Below are positions 18,938 through 28,065 of a stretch of 64,000 nucleotides of DNA, piece after piece. The position numbers and the translations under genes are program-made. The stretch covers positions 33,580-97,579 of the forward strand of contig NZ_JAMOKX010000007.1 in assembly GCF_023646285.1 (NCBI RefSeq), read 5' to 3'. Numbering within the stretch: the first letter of the stretch is position 1; each line of letters opens with the position of its first letter. This DNA is from Helicobacter colisuis (GTDB taxonomy: Bacteria; Campylobacterota; Campylobacteria; Campylobacterales; Helicobacteraceae). The notes under the pieces were generated by a model. That model saw only the letters and a program-made list of their open reading frames with translations, had not been told where the DNA came from and searched no databases.

Positions 18938-20290
18938 ATGGTAGAGCGATACGCAAGAGAAGAGATGAAAAAGCTTTGGGATATGAATGCGAAATATTCC
19001 GCGTGGCTAGAGGTAGAAAAGGCATTGGTTAAGGGGTGGAATACATTAGGACTTATTCCTGATTGCGATTGTAAAAAAATTTGTGAGAATGCGAAGTTTG
19101 ATATTGCAAGAATTGATGAGATAGAAGCGGTTACTAAGCACGATCTTATTGCTTTTACTACAAGCGTTGCAGAATCTCTAGGCGAAGAATCGCGATGGTT
19201 TCATTATGGAATCACCTCTAGTGATACGATTGATACCGCTGTGGCTTTGCAAATGCGCGATTCGCTAAAGATCATCATTGAAGATGTGAAGGCATTGCGT
19301 GAAGTGATAAAAAAACGCGCTTATGAACACAAAGATACGCTTATGGTGGGGCGAAGTCACGGAATTCACGGCGAACCTATCACTTTTGGCTTAGTGTGTG
19401 CGATATGGTATGATGAGATAGGGCGACACTTGCAGAGTTTAGAATCTACCTTGGAGGTGATTAGCGTAGGCAAGATAAGCGGTGCAATGGGGAATCTCGC
19501 CCACACTCCTATAGAGCTCGAAGAGCTTGTATGTGCCAATCTAGGGCTAAAGGCTGCTCCAGCAAGTAATCAAGTTATCCAAAGAGATCGATACGCACGG
19601 CTTATGACTGATTTGGCGCTTTTAGCAAGTAGTTGTGAAAAAATTGCTGTTGAAATTAGACATTTGCAACGCACCGAAGTGTATGAGGCAGAGGAGTATT
19701 TTAGCCAAGGACAAAAAGGAAGTAGTGCAATGCCACACAAACGCAATCCTGTTTTGTCTGAAAATATCACAGGGCTTTGTCGCGTGATACGCAGTTTTGC
19801 ACTACCGGCTATGGAAAATGTCGCATTGTGGCACGAGCGAGATATTAGCCACTCAAGTGTGGAGCGATTTATTTTACCTGATGGTTTTATTACGACGGAT
19901 TTTATGCTTGCGCGCCTTACAAGCTTGATTGATAAGCTTGTCGTGTATCCTAAAAATATGCTAAAAAATCTTAATCTTACAGGTGGCTTGGTTTTTTCTC
20001 AAAGAATCTTGCTAGAGCTTCCAAAATGCGGTGTAAGTCGCGAAGATGCTTATAAGATCGTGCAAAGAAATGCGATGAAAGTATGGCAGAGTTTGCAAGA
20101 GGGACAACCTGCGCTTAATGCAAAGGGTGAATCGCTTTATTTGCAATATCTTTTGGCAGATTCTGAACTTGTGGGACTTCTTAGCAAGAATGGTGGCAAT
20201 GGAGAGCAGATTATCCGCGATTGCTTTGAGTTTGCTTACTATACAAAAAATGTGGATTCTATCTTTAAAAGGGTGTTTGGAGAATCGTAA
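18938..20290 (+). CDS. purB: Adenylosuccinate lyase
   Basis: PurB acts twice in purine synthesis, cleaving SAICAR and adenylosuccinate to release fumarate. The superfamily signature GSSAMPHKRNPV (near residue 264) includes the catalytic serine loop; the MVGRSHGIHGEP motif near 139 carries the histidine base, and TSSDTIDTA the substrate site. The length of 450 is normal. AAAGGA precedes the ATG. The gene is monocistronic here, and the restriction-modification genes begin about 50 bases downstream. Confidence 0.96.
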   Translation: MVERYAREEMKKLWDMNAKYSAWLEVEKALVKGWNTLGLIPDCDCKKICENAKFDIARIDEIEAVTKHDLIAFTTSVAESLGEESRWFHYGITSSDTIDTAVALQMRDSLKIIIEDVKALREVIKKRAYEHKDTLMVGRSHGIHGEPITFGLVCAIWYDEIGRHLQSLESTLEVISVGKISGAMGNLAHTPIELEELVCANLGLKAAPASNQVIQRDRYARLMTDLALLASSCEKIAVEIRHLQRTEVYEAEEYFSQGQKGSSAMPHKRNPVLSENITGLCRVIRSFALPAMENVALWHERDISHSSVERFILPDGFITTDFMLARLTSLIDKLVVYPKNMLKNLNLTGGLVFSQRILLELPKCGVSREDAYKIVQRNAMKVWQSLQEGQPALNAKGESLYLQYLLADSELVGLLSKNGGNGEQIIRDCFEFAYYTKNVDSIFKRVFGES

Positions 20291-20340
20291 AAGAATCTAC
20301 AAAAGTAGTGTCAAACTTAAAAGAAAGGTTTTATCAATTA

Positions 20341-21039
20341 ATGATTCAAAAGGAATATGTTAAATTAGCACTAAAACAAAGTGGCGGATTTGCTACCCTA
20401 AATCAACTTTATACTCTAACAAATACCAGTAATTGGGGGACAAAAACACCTTTTGCAAGTATTAGGAGGATTTTGCAGACGAACGATGATTTTTTTAAGA
20501 TAGTTCCAGGACTTTGGGGGCTAAAAGATGCATCACAAGAAATCAAACAAAAATTACATTTTGATTCCAAAGACTCTACTTTTAATCATACTTATTATCA
20601 AGGGCTGATAGCTTCCATTGGAAAAATAAGGGGTTTTAGCACTTTTATACCTTCACAAGATAGGAATAAGGTTTTTTTACATACAAACTTAGGAGCAGTT
20701 GCAAGTTTGGAGCGTATTTATCCCTTTAGTTATGATAGTATCGTACAAAAGGCCAAATATAGCGATTGTATTTGGTTTAATGAGCGTAAAATGCCATACG
20801 CATTTTATGAAGTAGAGCATTCTACAAATATTAAAAATTCTATTAATCGTTTTTATGAGTTGCAAGATTTTAGGGCAAAGTTTTTTATTGTCGCGGATAA
20901 AAGGCGTTTAAATGAGTTTAACAAAATTATTTCAGAATCTATCTATAATCCCATCAGAGAATTTGTAAAATTTGCGGATTATGAAAGCATTGCGAAGCAA
21001 TATGAGAAAGAGAGTCAAAAATATGAAATGGGAATATAG
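20341..21039 (+). CDS. Probable type II restriction endonuclease with HARE-HTH-like N-terminus
   Basis: A 232-residue protein read as the nuclease of a restriction-modification locus. The N-terminal 60 residues (VKLALKQSGGFATLNQL to FKIVPGLWGLK) look like a winged-helix HARE-HTH domain, found in restriction enzymes. The C-terminal half has YAFYEVEHSTNIKNS followed by FFIVADKRR, fitting the E-x-E and hydrophobic-strand layout of a PD-(D/E)XK nuclease; this fold is my inference. I take ATG 20341 over GTG 20308, as AAAGG at 20324 lies upstream. Two methyltransferase genes follow, and the end overlaps the first by 17 bases. Confidence 0.65.
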   Translation: MIQKEYVKLALKQSGGFATLNQLYTLTNTSNWGTKTPFASIRRILQTNDDFFKIVPGLWGLKDASQEIKQKLHFDSKDSTFNHTYYQGLIASIGKIRGFSTFIPSQDRNKVFLHTNLGAVASLERIYPFSYDSIVQKAKYSDCIWFNERKMPYAFYEVEHSTNIKNSINRFYELQDFRAKFFIVADKRRLNEFNKIISESIYNPIREFVKFADYESIAKQYEKESQKYEMGI

Positions 21040-21424
21040 AGCAAAAATAAATACAAGTTGCTTTTATTATGAGTTTCTAAAAGACTTAAATGGTGGTAAG
21101 CAAATGCGTGATGTATGGAGCTTTCCAGCCATTGCTCCTTGGGAAAAAAGTTGTGGAAAACATCCTACTCAAAAACCCTTAGCGTTGTTAGTTCGATTAC
21201 TGCTTATGTCAAGCAATGAAAATTCTCTCATTTGCGATCCTTTTTCAGGATCTAGCACTACAGGAATTGCAGCAAATCTTTTAAATAGAAAATTTGTTGG
21301 CATAGAACAAGAAAGCGAGTTTATAGAAATTTCTGTTAAAAGAAAAAAAGAACTAGAACATTATACAGAAAGCATAGAATCTAAAATCAAGGATTTGGCA
21401 TTCTACAAAAAAACTTTGCTTTAA
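21023..21424 (+). pseudogene. Truncated DNA adenine methyltransferase (C-terminal part only)
   Basis: The 133-residue frame is the C-terminal part of a beta-class N6-adenine/N4-cytosine methyltransferase: MRDVWSFPAIAP, then GKHPTQKPLALLVRL, then the SAM-binding DPFSGSSTTGIAA and FVGIEQ. The catalytic DPPY motif, which comes first in this class, is missing, and typical enzymes are twice as long. It overlaps the end of the probable nuclease gene. I infer a deletion that removed the N-terminal half; a separately encoded partner subunit is a less likely reading. Confidence 0.7.
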
Positions 21425-21434
21425 GTATTTGATA

Positions 21435-22085
21435 ATGTTGGATCTGATAAACACCAAACTCACCATTGATGGCTTAGAATTACTCCAAAGTTTGGGGGAT
21501 TGTAGCATTGATTTATGTTTTTTTGATCCACAATATCGTGGTGTGCTAGATAAAATGCGCTATGGCAATGAGGGTGAGCGACAAAAGGGGCGTAGTGTCT
21601 TGGTGCAAATGTCTGAATCAACGATTATACATTTTATCCAAGAAATTAGCCGAGTTTTAAAGCCTAGCCGCTATCTTATGCTATGGATTGATAAATTTCA
21701 TCTGTGTGAGGGCGTGAGACCTTGGCTAGATTCTACATCTTTAGAGATTGTGGATCTTATCACTTGGGATAAAATGAAAATGGGTATGGGCTACCGCACA
21801 AGAAAACAAAGCGAATATCTACTTATCGTGCAAAAAAAGCCTATTAAAGCAAGGGGGACTTGGAAACTCCATAATATCCGCGATGTGTGTAGCGAAAAAA
21901 TTCCACAAAACGAGCTAAAAGCACACCCTCATAGCAAACCAAAAACCTTACAAAAAACCCTTATAGAATCTTGCACCAATATCGGAGATTTAGTGTGCGA
22001 TCCAGCAGCAGGAAGCTTTAGTGTGTTAGAGTGCTGCAAGGAATTAGGGAGAAATTTTATAGGGACAAATCTCACTACAAAATAA
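21435..22085 (+). CDS. DNA methyltransferase, beta class, intact
   Basis: A short but complete methyltransferase of 216 residues. The catalytic motif IV is DPQY ([10 protein letters not shown], near residue 27), the target-recognition part lies in the middle, and the C-terminus has [11 protein letters not shown] followed by the SAM-binding [11 protein letters not shown] and NFIGTN. DPQY and the motif order fit an adenine-N6 or cytosine-N4 enzyme. ATG 21435 is preferred to TTG 21429. It follows the truncated methyltransferase by 10 bases and probably protects host DNA from the upstream nuclease. Confidence 0.8.
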   Translation: MLDLINTKLTIDGLELLQSLGDCSIDLCFFDPQYRGVLDKMRYGNEGERQKGRSVLVQMSESTIIHFIQEISRVLKPSRYLMLWIDKFHLCEGVRPWLDSTSLEIVDLITWDKMKMGMGYRTRKQSEYLLIVQKKPIKARGTWKLHNIRDVCSEKIPQNELKAHPHSKPKTLQKTLIESCTNIGDLVCDPAAGSFSVLECCKELGRNFIGTNLTTK

Positions 22086-22101
22086 GCTTAAATATTAAAA
22101 T

Positions 22102-22509
22102 TTAAGCCTTAATTTTTTCTTCTTTTTTAAAAAACGCATATTTTCCTCCACCCATAAAAAACAAGGCAAGGCAAGGCAAAATATACAAGAGTTGATGTTC
22201 AATAACCCAACCACCATAAGAATCAAGCGCAAAAATCTCAAATCCATAGACCAAATAAATAGCCATAACCATCGTAAAAGCAACAAGCAAAGCTGCAATT
22301 CGCACTTGGTAGCCTACAAGTATCAAAAGGGGTGCCAAAACTTCTCCAACATAAACTCCATACGCCATAATCCCAGGCAATCCTTTTGATTCCAGCATAC
22401 CCACATAAATATCTGCACCACTAAATATTTTAAACACACCATGAAACAGCATAAGCCCACCCACACAAAGTCTTAAAAGTAATTTTGCTAAATCAGGATT
22501 CAACATCAT
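22102..22509 (-). CDS. DoxX family membrane protein
   Basis: A 135-residue protein with four membrane helices. The family pattern is visible in LLLRLCVGGLMLFHGVFKIFSG at the start (22 residues in the protein; key residues Arg13, His23, Lys27), then VGEVLAPLLILVGYQVR, and EHQLLYILPCLALFF. DoxX-like proteins are linked to thiosulfate oxidation or oxidative-stress tolerance elsewhere; no substrate can be assigned here. AAGGAG lies before the ATG. It is convergent with the methyltransferase gene and divergent from the aldo/keto reductase gene. Confidence 0.85.
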   Translation of the reverse strand: MMLNPDLAKLLLRLCVGGLMLFHGVFKIFSGADIYVGMLESKGLPGIMAYGVYVGEVLAPLLILVGYQVRIAALLVAFTMVMAIYLVYGFEIFALDSYGGWVIEHQLLYILPCLALFFMGGGKYAFFKKEEKIKA

Positions 22510-22622
22510 AAAATTCTCCTTACGATAATATTCATTAAACTTAAAATTATAGCATTTATCCCTACAAAAACTACCCTATCTTACAAATTATAATTATTCT
22601 AATATTAATAGAACCAAGTATC

Positions 22623-22653
22623 TTGACTTAGAGTAACTCTCATCTTTTATAAT
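22623..22653 (+). promoter_or_regulatory. MerR-type promoter with 19-bp spacer, copy 1
   Basis: TTGACT (22623-22628) and TATAAT (22648-22653) are separated by 19 bases, longer than the usual 17. The spacer contains the exact dyad AGAGT-A-ACTCT (22630-22640). Over-long spacers holding a dyad are the mark of promoters activated by MerR-family regulators, and this sequence looks like the AdhR/NmlR group. A 35-base stretch (22621-22655) is repeated exactly at 23643-23677. It drives the aldo/keto reductase gene, leaving a leader of about 100 bases. Confidence 0.75.
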
Positions 22654-22759
22654 ACAATTATCAAAATCAATTAACACGACAAAAAGCTAATTCAACCAAA
22701 GCAATAATCTCTTTGAGATTTAATTGATTCACATTAATTAATAGACAAGGAAAATAACT

Positions 22760-23596
22760 ATGCAATCAACAATAATGCAATATGTAACCCTAAACAACGG
22801 AATAAAAATGCCAATTTTAGGATTTGGCACATACTCTATCAATGACAGCCATACAATTTTGGAAGCCATTAGCTATGGATATCGCCTCTTTGATACGGCA
22901 CAAATGTATGGAAATGAGCACAAAGTCGGCACAGCAATAAGAGAAGCTATTGATAAAATTGGAATCAAACGAGAAGATTTCTTTATTACAACTAAGCTAT
23001 CTAACAATATGAATTTTCAAGAAGCAAAAAAGGGGATAGAGACTAGCCTTAAATCTCTAAATTCTAGCTATATTGATTTAATCTTAATCCATGAGCCCTA
23101 TCCAAAAGCCAAAGAAATGTATAAAGCCATGGAAACTTATTATAAAGAAGGAAAACTCAAAGCTATTGGAATCTCTAACTTTACACTCCACGCTTTTAAA
23201 GAGTTTATCAAAACCTGCGAGATACCTCCTGCAATCAATCAATGTGAGACACATATCTATTATCAACAAGCAGCATTGCTTCAAACAATGAAACCCTATG
23301 GAACAATTTTAGAATCTTGGAGTCCTTTTATAGCAGGTAAAGTCTCAAAAAATAAAAATGGTTTTTTTAATGATTCTGCCTTAGAAAAAATCGCCCACAA
23401 ATACAACAAGAGCATAGCACAAATTGTCTTGCGTTTTTTTACACAACAAGGCATTGTGACTATTCCAAAGGCATCCAAAAAGGAACATATGCAAGAAAAT
23501 ATAGATATTTTCAATTTTAATTTAACTAAAGAGGAAATAAAAACTATCAAAACATTCGATAAAAACGCGACACAATTTAGCTGGGGATATCAATAA
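22760..23596 (+). CDS. Aldo/keto reductase
   Basis: A cytosolic NADPH-dependent oxidoreductase of 278 residues that reduces aldehydes and ketones. The catalytic tetrad is complete: Asp45 and Tyr50 (LFDTAQMYGNE), Lys79 (TTKL) and His111 (ILIHEP). The C-terminal coenzyme-binding motif is IPKASKKEHMQEN. The substrate is unknown; family members detoxify methylglyoxal and related aldehydes. The promoter is a MerR-type copy shared with the downstream hydrolase gene, suggesting both respond to one chemical stress signal. A later in-frame ATG at 22775 is possible. Confidence 0.92.
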   Translation: MQSTIMQYVTLNNGIKMPILGFGTYSINDSHTILEAISYGYRLFDTAQMYGNEHKVGTAIREAIDKIGIKREDFFITTKLSNNMNFQEAKKGIETSLKSLNSSYIDLILIHEPYPKAKEMYKAMETYYKEGKLKAIGISNFTLHAFKEFIKTCEIPPAINQCETHIYYQQAALLQTMKPYGTILESWSPFIAGKVSKNKNGFFNDSALEKIAHKYNKSIAQIVLRFFTQQGIVTIPKASKKEHMQENIDIFNFNLTKEEIKTIKTFDKNATQFSWGYQ

Positions 23597-23644
23597 AGCC
23601 AAAAAGTAATTTTATAATATTTTTAAAATTTTAGTGCTTTTCTC

Positions 23645-23675
23645 TTGACTTAGAGTAACTCTCATCTTTTATAAT
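23645..23675 (+). promoter_or_regulatory. MerR-type promoter with 19-bp spacer, copy 2
   Basis: TTGACT (23645-23650) and TATAAT (23670-23675) with the same 19-base spacer and dyad as copy 1; 35 bases are identical. It drives the hydrolase and cyclophilin-like genes. No MerR-family gene is present in the window, so the regulator would be encoded elsewhere. Confidence 0.75.
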
Positions 23676-23776
23676 ACTTTTTTAGAATCAAAAAATATTG
23701 AAAATGCATTTTTTAGCACAAACTTTGTTGTATAGATTCTGTCATTTTATTTTGCAAGTTTATTTTGGAGGTTTAT

Positions 23777-24829
23777 ATGAATCACCTATTCTTTAAAATA
23801 TTTCTTTTAGGAATACTTTCAATCTTAGGAGATGCAGCTATGGCACAAGCAAACACACAAACACAATGGGATAAAACCTTTCCCAAAAGCAATAATGTAG
23901 AAATACAAAAGGTTACTTTCAAAAATCGCTATGGTATTACTTTAGTTGGAGATCTCTATATACCCAAAAATATATCAAAAGATGCAAAACTTCCTGCCAT
24001 TGCAATTAGTGGTCCATTTGGAGCAGTCAAAGAACAAGCTTCTGGATTATATGCACAAACCTTAAGCGAACAAGGCTTTATTACTTTGGCATTTGATCCA
24101 TCTTTTACAGGTGAAAGTGCTCTAGAAAACAAAAACTTACCTCAAAATGTCGCTTCACCTGATATTAATACAGAAGATTTTAGTGCTGCTGTGGATTTTC
24201 TATCTAACTATTTAAAAGTGGATTCTAACAAAATAGGTATTTTAGGAATCTGTGGCTTTGGTGGATTTGCCCTTAATGCCGCAGCTATAGATACACGAAT
24301 CAAAGCAACAGTAACTTCTACAATGTATGATATGACAAGAGTCAATGCAAAAGGCTATAATGACTCAATAGATTCAAAAGCAAGACTAGAACTCAAAAGA
24401 TCGCTTAATGAACAACGCACAAAAGATTTCAAAAACAACACTTATGCAAAAGCAATAGGTTTGCCTGAAAAATTAAATGGAGATGAACCGCAATTCATTC
24501 AAGATTATTATAACTATTATAAAAATAAAGAGAGAGGTTTCCACCCTCGTTCCATTAATTCAAATGGCAATTGGAATCTCACTTCCTCACTTTCCCTTAT
24601 TAATATGCCCATTTTAGCATATAGCGATGAGATTAATACCCCTGTATTAATGATTCACGGCGATAGAGCACATAGCAGATATTTCACTGAAGATGCATTC
24701 AAGAAACTCAAAGGAGGCAATAAGGAACTAATGATTATTAAAGATGCCAATCATGTTGATTTATATGACAATCTAGACAAAATCCCTTTTGCTAAAATCA
24801 CAGAATTTTTTAAAGAGAATTTGCAGTGA
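23777..24829 (+). CDS. Secreted alpha/beta hydrolase with cysteine nucleophile
   Basis: A 350-residue exported hydrolase. The signal peptide ends near residue 23 (GDAAMAQA). The nucleophile elbow reads GICGFGG, placing Cys159 where serine is usual, as in dienelactone hydrolases; Asp296 (MIHGDRAHS) and His326 (KDANHVDLY) complete a triad. GGAGG at 23767 fixes ATG 23777. It has its own MerR-type promoter, identical to that of the aldo/keto reductase, so it probably belongs to the same stress regulon. The substrate is unknown. Confidence 0.85.
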   Translation: MNHLFFKIFLLGILSILGDAAMAQANTQTQWDKTFPKSNNVEIQKVTFKNRYGITLVGDLYIPKNISKDAKLPAIAISGPFGAVKEQASGLYAQTLSEQGFITLAFDPSFTGESALENKNLPQNVASPDINTEDFSAAVDFLSNYLKVDSNKIGILGICGFGGFALNAAAIDTRIKATVTSTMYDMTRVNAKGYNDSIDSKARLELKRSLNEQRTKDFKNNTYAKAIGLPEKLNGDEPQFIQDYYNYYKNKERGFHPRSINSNGNWNLTSSLSLINMPILAYSDEINTPVLMIHGDRAHSRYFTEDAFKKLKGGNKELMIIKDANHVDLYDNLDKIPFAKITEFFKENLQ

Positions 24830-25296
24830 GATTAGTGAGATTTGGGTATCTTTTTGGAGTATTATGTCTTTGTTTTGTCTATGCTGATTCTACCTATATT
24901 CAAGGAAACAAAATGATCATTACAATGGAAATTATCAATGAGACTAAACAAAAAGAGAAAACTTTATACATTGAATTAGAAGAAAATGTCGCTTCAAAGG
25001 AACTCATTAAACAACTTCCTTTGGAGTTAGAATTTAGTGATTACGCAAACAAAGAAAAGGTAGCTCATTTACCATGCAACCTAAGTGTTAAAAATACGCC
25101 AAATTATAATCCACAAATTGGAGATTTTTTCTACTTTTCTCCATGGGGAAACATCGGGATTTTTTATGGCAAACAACCACCCTTTAATGGTTTAGTCTAT
25201 CTTGGCAAGATTTTACAATCTAACTTGGGAGAAAATGAAATAGAAACTTTAAGAGAAATAAAGCAAGATTTCAAAGCAATCATCAAAGCAAAATAA
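24826..25296 (+). CDS. Exported cyclophilin-like domain protein
   Basis: A 156-residue protein with a signal peptide (about 1-20, ending FVYADS). The C-terminal half (ASKELIKQLP, then GDFFYFSPWGNIGIFYG, then LVYLGKI) matches the cyclophilin-like fold family of small proteins found next to oxidoreductases; it lacks proven isomerase activity. GTG 24826 overlaps the hydrolase stop (GTGA), so translation is coupled. It joins the MerR-regulated unit. The exact role is unknown. Confidence 0.75.
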   Translation: MRLVRFGYLFGVLCLCFVYADSTYIQGNKMIITMEIINETKQKEKTLYIELEENVASKELIKQLPLELEFSDYANKEKVAHLPCNLSVKNTPNYNPQIGDFFYFSPWGNIGIFYGKQPPFNGLVYLGKILQSNLGENEIETLREIKQDFKAIIKAK

Positions 25297-25299
25297 TGC

Positions 25300-25806
25300 T
25301 CATTGATTGCCTTGTTGATTCTTAAAATGCTTCAATGATAACTCTCTAATTTTTTGAAAAATTTCGTCAAAATCCACACCATAAGCCCTACAATCACCAA
25401 TAGTTGTAAAAAAGTTTGTATCCCCAACATAACGCGGTAACAAATGTAAATGAATATGCTCTGGAATCCCTGCTCCACCTGCTTGCTCTAAATTCATACC
25501 CAAATTAATCCCTTGAGCACCAAATTCTTTAAGCAGACCAATCCCTTTTCTTGCACATTTTTGCAAATTTAACCACAAATATTCTTCTAAAAATTCTGGA
25601 GAATGCGTATGAAAATGTGGAACGATCAAAAAATGTCCTGGAGTATAGGGGAATTTATTCATCACGCAAAACAAACTCTCATCGCGATAAAAAACACGAT
25701 TCTGCAAATCCAAATGAGGAGTTTGAGAAATGTTACAAAAGATGCAACCTTCCTTTTGCTTTTCCCTAAAATATCCACTCCTCCAAGGCGCGTATAAATG
25801 CTCCAT
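25300..25806 (-). CDS. HIT family nucleotide hydrolase
   Basis: A 168-residue histidine-triad protein. HIHLHLLPR holds His117, His119 and His121, the nucleotide-binding triad; a CxxC pair (Cys21, Cys24) and the PHFHTHSPEF segment are also family features. HIT proteins hydrolyse AMP-linked nucleotides such as Ap4A or adenosine phosphoramidates. It lies 8 bases after murF on the same strand, as in H. pylori, forming the end of the ddl-hydrolase-murF-HIT operon. Confidence 0.9.
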   Translation of the reverse strand: MEHLYAPWRSGYFREKQKEGCIFCNISQTPHLDLQNRVFYRDESLFCVMNKFPYTPGHFLIVPHFHTHSPEFLEEYLWLNLQKCARKGIGLLKEFGAQGINLGMNLEQAGGAGIPEHIHLHLLPRYVGDTNFFTTIGDCRAYGVDFDEIFQKIRELSLKHFKNQQGNQ

Positions 25807-25814
25807 TATTTCCC

Positions 25815-27278
25815 CTAAATATAACTTGGTGCATCATTGGCAAAAAGAATTAAATCTCCAGCCATTGTTGCGGATTTTAAAATATTTTCCATATTTATCT
25901 TATCTTTTAAAATAATTTTTTGTGGTCTATGAATATGCTCTTTTAATACCTTAGAATTAAGTTCTCCTGTAATAATTACTATATCAAACACTCTATCAAT
26001 AGCCTCTGCCAAAGCAATATTGTTCTCCTTAGAACTCTCCACTAACCCAGGAGTAACAATAACCCTTCTACCATCATACAAAGAAGAAAGTCTAATGGCT
26101 TCTAACATTCCATCTAAATTTCCGTTATAGCTATCATCTAAAATCACTTTATCATTAACCATAACTTTACTTAGGCGATGGCTAACCCCTTCCATTCGAC
26201 AAACTTGTCTAATGATTTTTTCACTTGAGATTCCAAAATCCCTTGCAACTTGAATCGCCGCGCTAATATTTGCAACATTAAAAGCACCTAGAATCTTAGT
26301 TTCAAAATCCATTTTTTCACCATTATAAGCCAAAGAAAAACTAGTCCCCTCCAAAGTTGCATCAACATTGGAAATATTTTGAGGATACCAAGTTATATCA
26401 CCATAAAAATTTTGTGGCGGTGTATTGTCTTTATAATTATAAACTTTTTGTAAATTTGGACTTTGAAGAATTTCATATTTTGCTTTATAAATATTATCCA
26501 AACTTTTAAAATACTCAATATGAGCTGGACCAATTTTGCCTATCACTGCAATTTGTGGATTGATTAAATCCACAATTTCCTTAATATCTCCAATTCTCCT
26601 TGCTCCTGCCTCTACAATATAAATATCTGTTAAAGAGGAAAGGTTTTGATTAATGTCTGCTATAATTCCCGTTAAAGTATTGACACTTCTTGGAGTGGCA
26701 TAGACTTTAAACTCATCTTGCAAAACCTGCACCAAAAAATTCTTTAAGCTTGTTTTGCCATAACTTCCTGTAACAGCGATAATAGTAAGATTTGGCATAC
26801 TTTTTAAAGTTTCTATGGCAATCTTTTTATAACGACTAAGTAAAATCCCCTCTACCAAAGAAGACAAAAATACAGAAATAATCAAAGGCAAAAGATACAC
26901 AACACGCATCAAAGGAGAAGATTCGCTTCCAAAAAGCAAAAGCTCATTAAAAAGAACAAAAATCAAATAAAGTCCAAAAAATCGCAAAACTCTCCCAGTT
27001 AGCACCAATCCTTTACTTAGGCGTAATGCCCAAATAATCAATACAAAAATATATAAATAAAAACCAAAATAAAAATAAACATTTTCTGGGATAAAAACAA
27101 AATAAAGCACCGGCACTAAAAAATAAAAAAAGTGCCATCGCTGCTTATGATGCTTAAACAAAACGCGTGAAAGCCTATAATGATACCATTGAAGGTTAAT
27201 AATCACATAATATCCAAGCGCAATGAGAAAAACCCATCGACTCATCATCATAAAAACATCAATATTCTGCAAAAACAA
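25815..27278 (-). CDS. murF: UDP-MurNAc-tripeptide D-alanyl-D-alanine ligase with membrane N-terminus
   Basis: MurF adds D-Ala-D-Ala to UDP-MurNAc-tripeptide in peptidoglycan synthesis. Residues 10-145 are hydrophobic with about five membrane helices, unusual for Mur ligases in general but found in Helicobacter. The ligase core follows: ATP loop AVTGSYGKTS near 168, then EAGARRIGDI, the GAFNVANISAAI motif and DDSYNGN. The TTG at 27278 is one candidate start; TTG 27272 has better spacing to AAGGA, and ATG 27251 is also possible. It acts directly after Ddl, encoded in the same operon. Confidence 0.88.
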   Translation of the reverse strand: MFLQNIDVFMMMSRWVFLIALGYYVIINLQWYHYRLSRVLFKHHKQRWHFFYFLVPVLYFVFIPENVYFYFGFYLYIFVLIIWALRLSKGLVLTGRVLRFFGLYLIFVLFNELLLFGSESSPLMRVVYLLPLIISVFLSSLVEGILLSRYKKIAIETLKSMPNLTIIAVTGSYGKTSLKNFLVQVLQDEFKVYATPRSVNTLTGIIADINQNLSSLTDIYIVEAGARRIGDIKEIVDLINPQIAVIGKIGPAHIEYFKSLDNIYKAKYEILQSPNLQKVYNYKDNTPPQNFYGDITWYPQNISNVDATLEGTSFSLAYNGEKMDFETKILGAFNVANISAAIQVARDFGISSEKIIRQVCRMEGVSHRLSKVMVNDKVILDDSYNGNLDGMLEAIRLSSLYDGRRVIVTPGLVESSKENNIALAEAIDRVFDIVIITGELNSKVLKEHIHRPQKIILKDKINMENILKSATMAGDLILFANDAPSYI

Positions 27279-27330
27279 TCCTTACTTTATAAAATTACAC
27301 AATTTTAACAAAATAAAAATAAATATGATC

Positions 27331-28065
27331 TCAAATTGATTTTGCTTTAAGATAGAGTTCTTCAATTTTTTGGGCTTGTTTTAAGAAAAAATAGTGATCT
27401 CCTGCTAAAGAAAAAAAATATGATTTTTTTATTAAGCTGTGAATCTTCTCTCCACAATCCAAAGGAGTAATATTATCTTCTTTGCCCCAAAAAATAAAGG
27501 CTTGATTCTTGAAATTTTCAAAAATTCCACTAAAGTCCTCATCCACAACCTTTTTAAAAGTCTCATACATTACTTGGCTCATTCCAGATACATCACGCGA
27601 CCGCAGAATCTGGCTAAATATTTGACCCAAAGCTGGAGAAATCTGGTTTAGCTTTTTACTTAGTGCAATTTTCATTCGCACTTTTAGGCTTTTTTTCTTT
27701 AAGATTCCCGCGCTACTTAGCAAAATCAATTCTTTTGGATTTAATAAAACCCCAACTTTTCCCCCAAAACTATGTCCAACTATACTAAATTCATCTATTT
27801 TCATTTCATTTAATAAAATGCTTAAAATTGCCGCATAATCTTTTGTGTCCAAACTAAATGGAGGATTTTTTGATTTCCCAAATCCAGGCATATCAATATA
27901 TAAATGCCGAAATTCCTTAAAACTCTCAAAAAAAACTTGCTTCATCAAAGCCTTATTAGATCCCCAACCATGCAAAAAAATCAAAGTTTTTGGCAGATGA
28001 AAATTCGCAATCTCAAAAGAAATATCAAAGTTTTGATTCTTGTAAAGAATACTTTTTTGCGCCAC
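27331..28065 (-). CDS. Alpha/beta hydrolase
   Basis: A 244-residue cytosolic hydrolase. The oxyanion region is LIFLHGWGSNKAL, the nucleophile elbow GHSFGG (Ser near 99), the acid FWGKEDNITP and the base GDHYFF (His near 223). The specificity is unknown. The gene lies between ddl and murF in a cell-wall operon, as in H. pylori (HP0738-HP0741 order as I recall), so a role linked to peptidoglycan is possible but unproven. Its start shares a base with the ddl stop. Confidence 0.85.
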   Translation of the reverse strand: MAQKSILYKNQNFDISFEIANFHLPKTLIFLHGWGSNKALMKQVFFESFKEFRHLYIDMPGFGKSKNPPFSLDTKDYAAILSILLNEMKIDEFSIVGHSFGGKVGVLLNPKELILLSSAGILKKKSLKVRMKIALSKKLNQISPALGQIFSQILRSRDVSGMSQVMYETFKKVVDEDFSGIFENFKNQAFIFWGKEDNITPLDCGEKIHSLIKKSYFFSLAGDHYFFLKQAQKIEELYLKAKSI

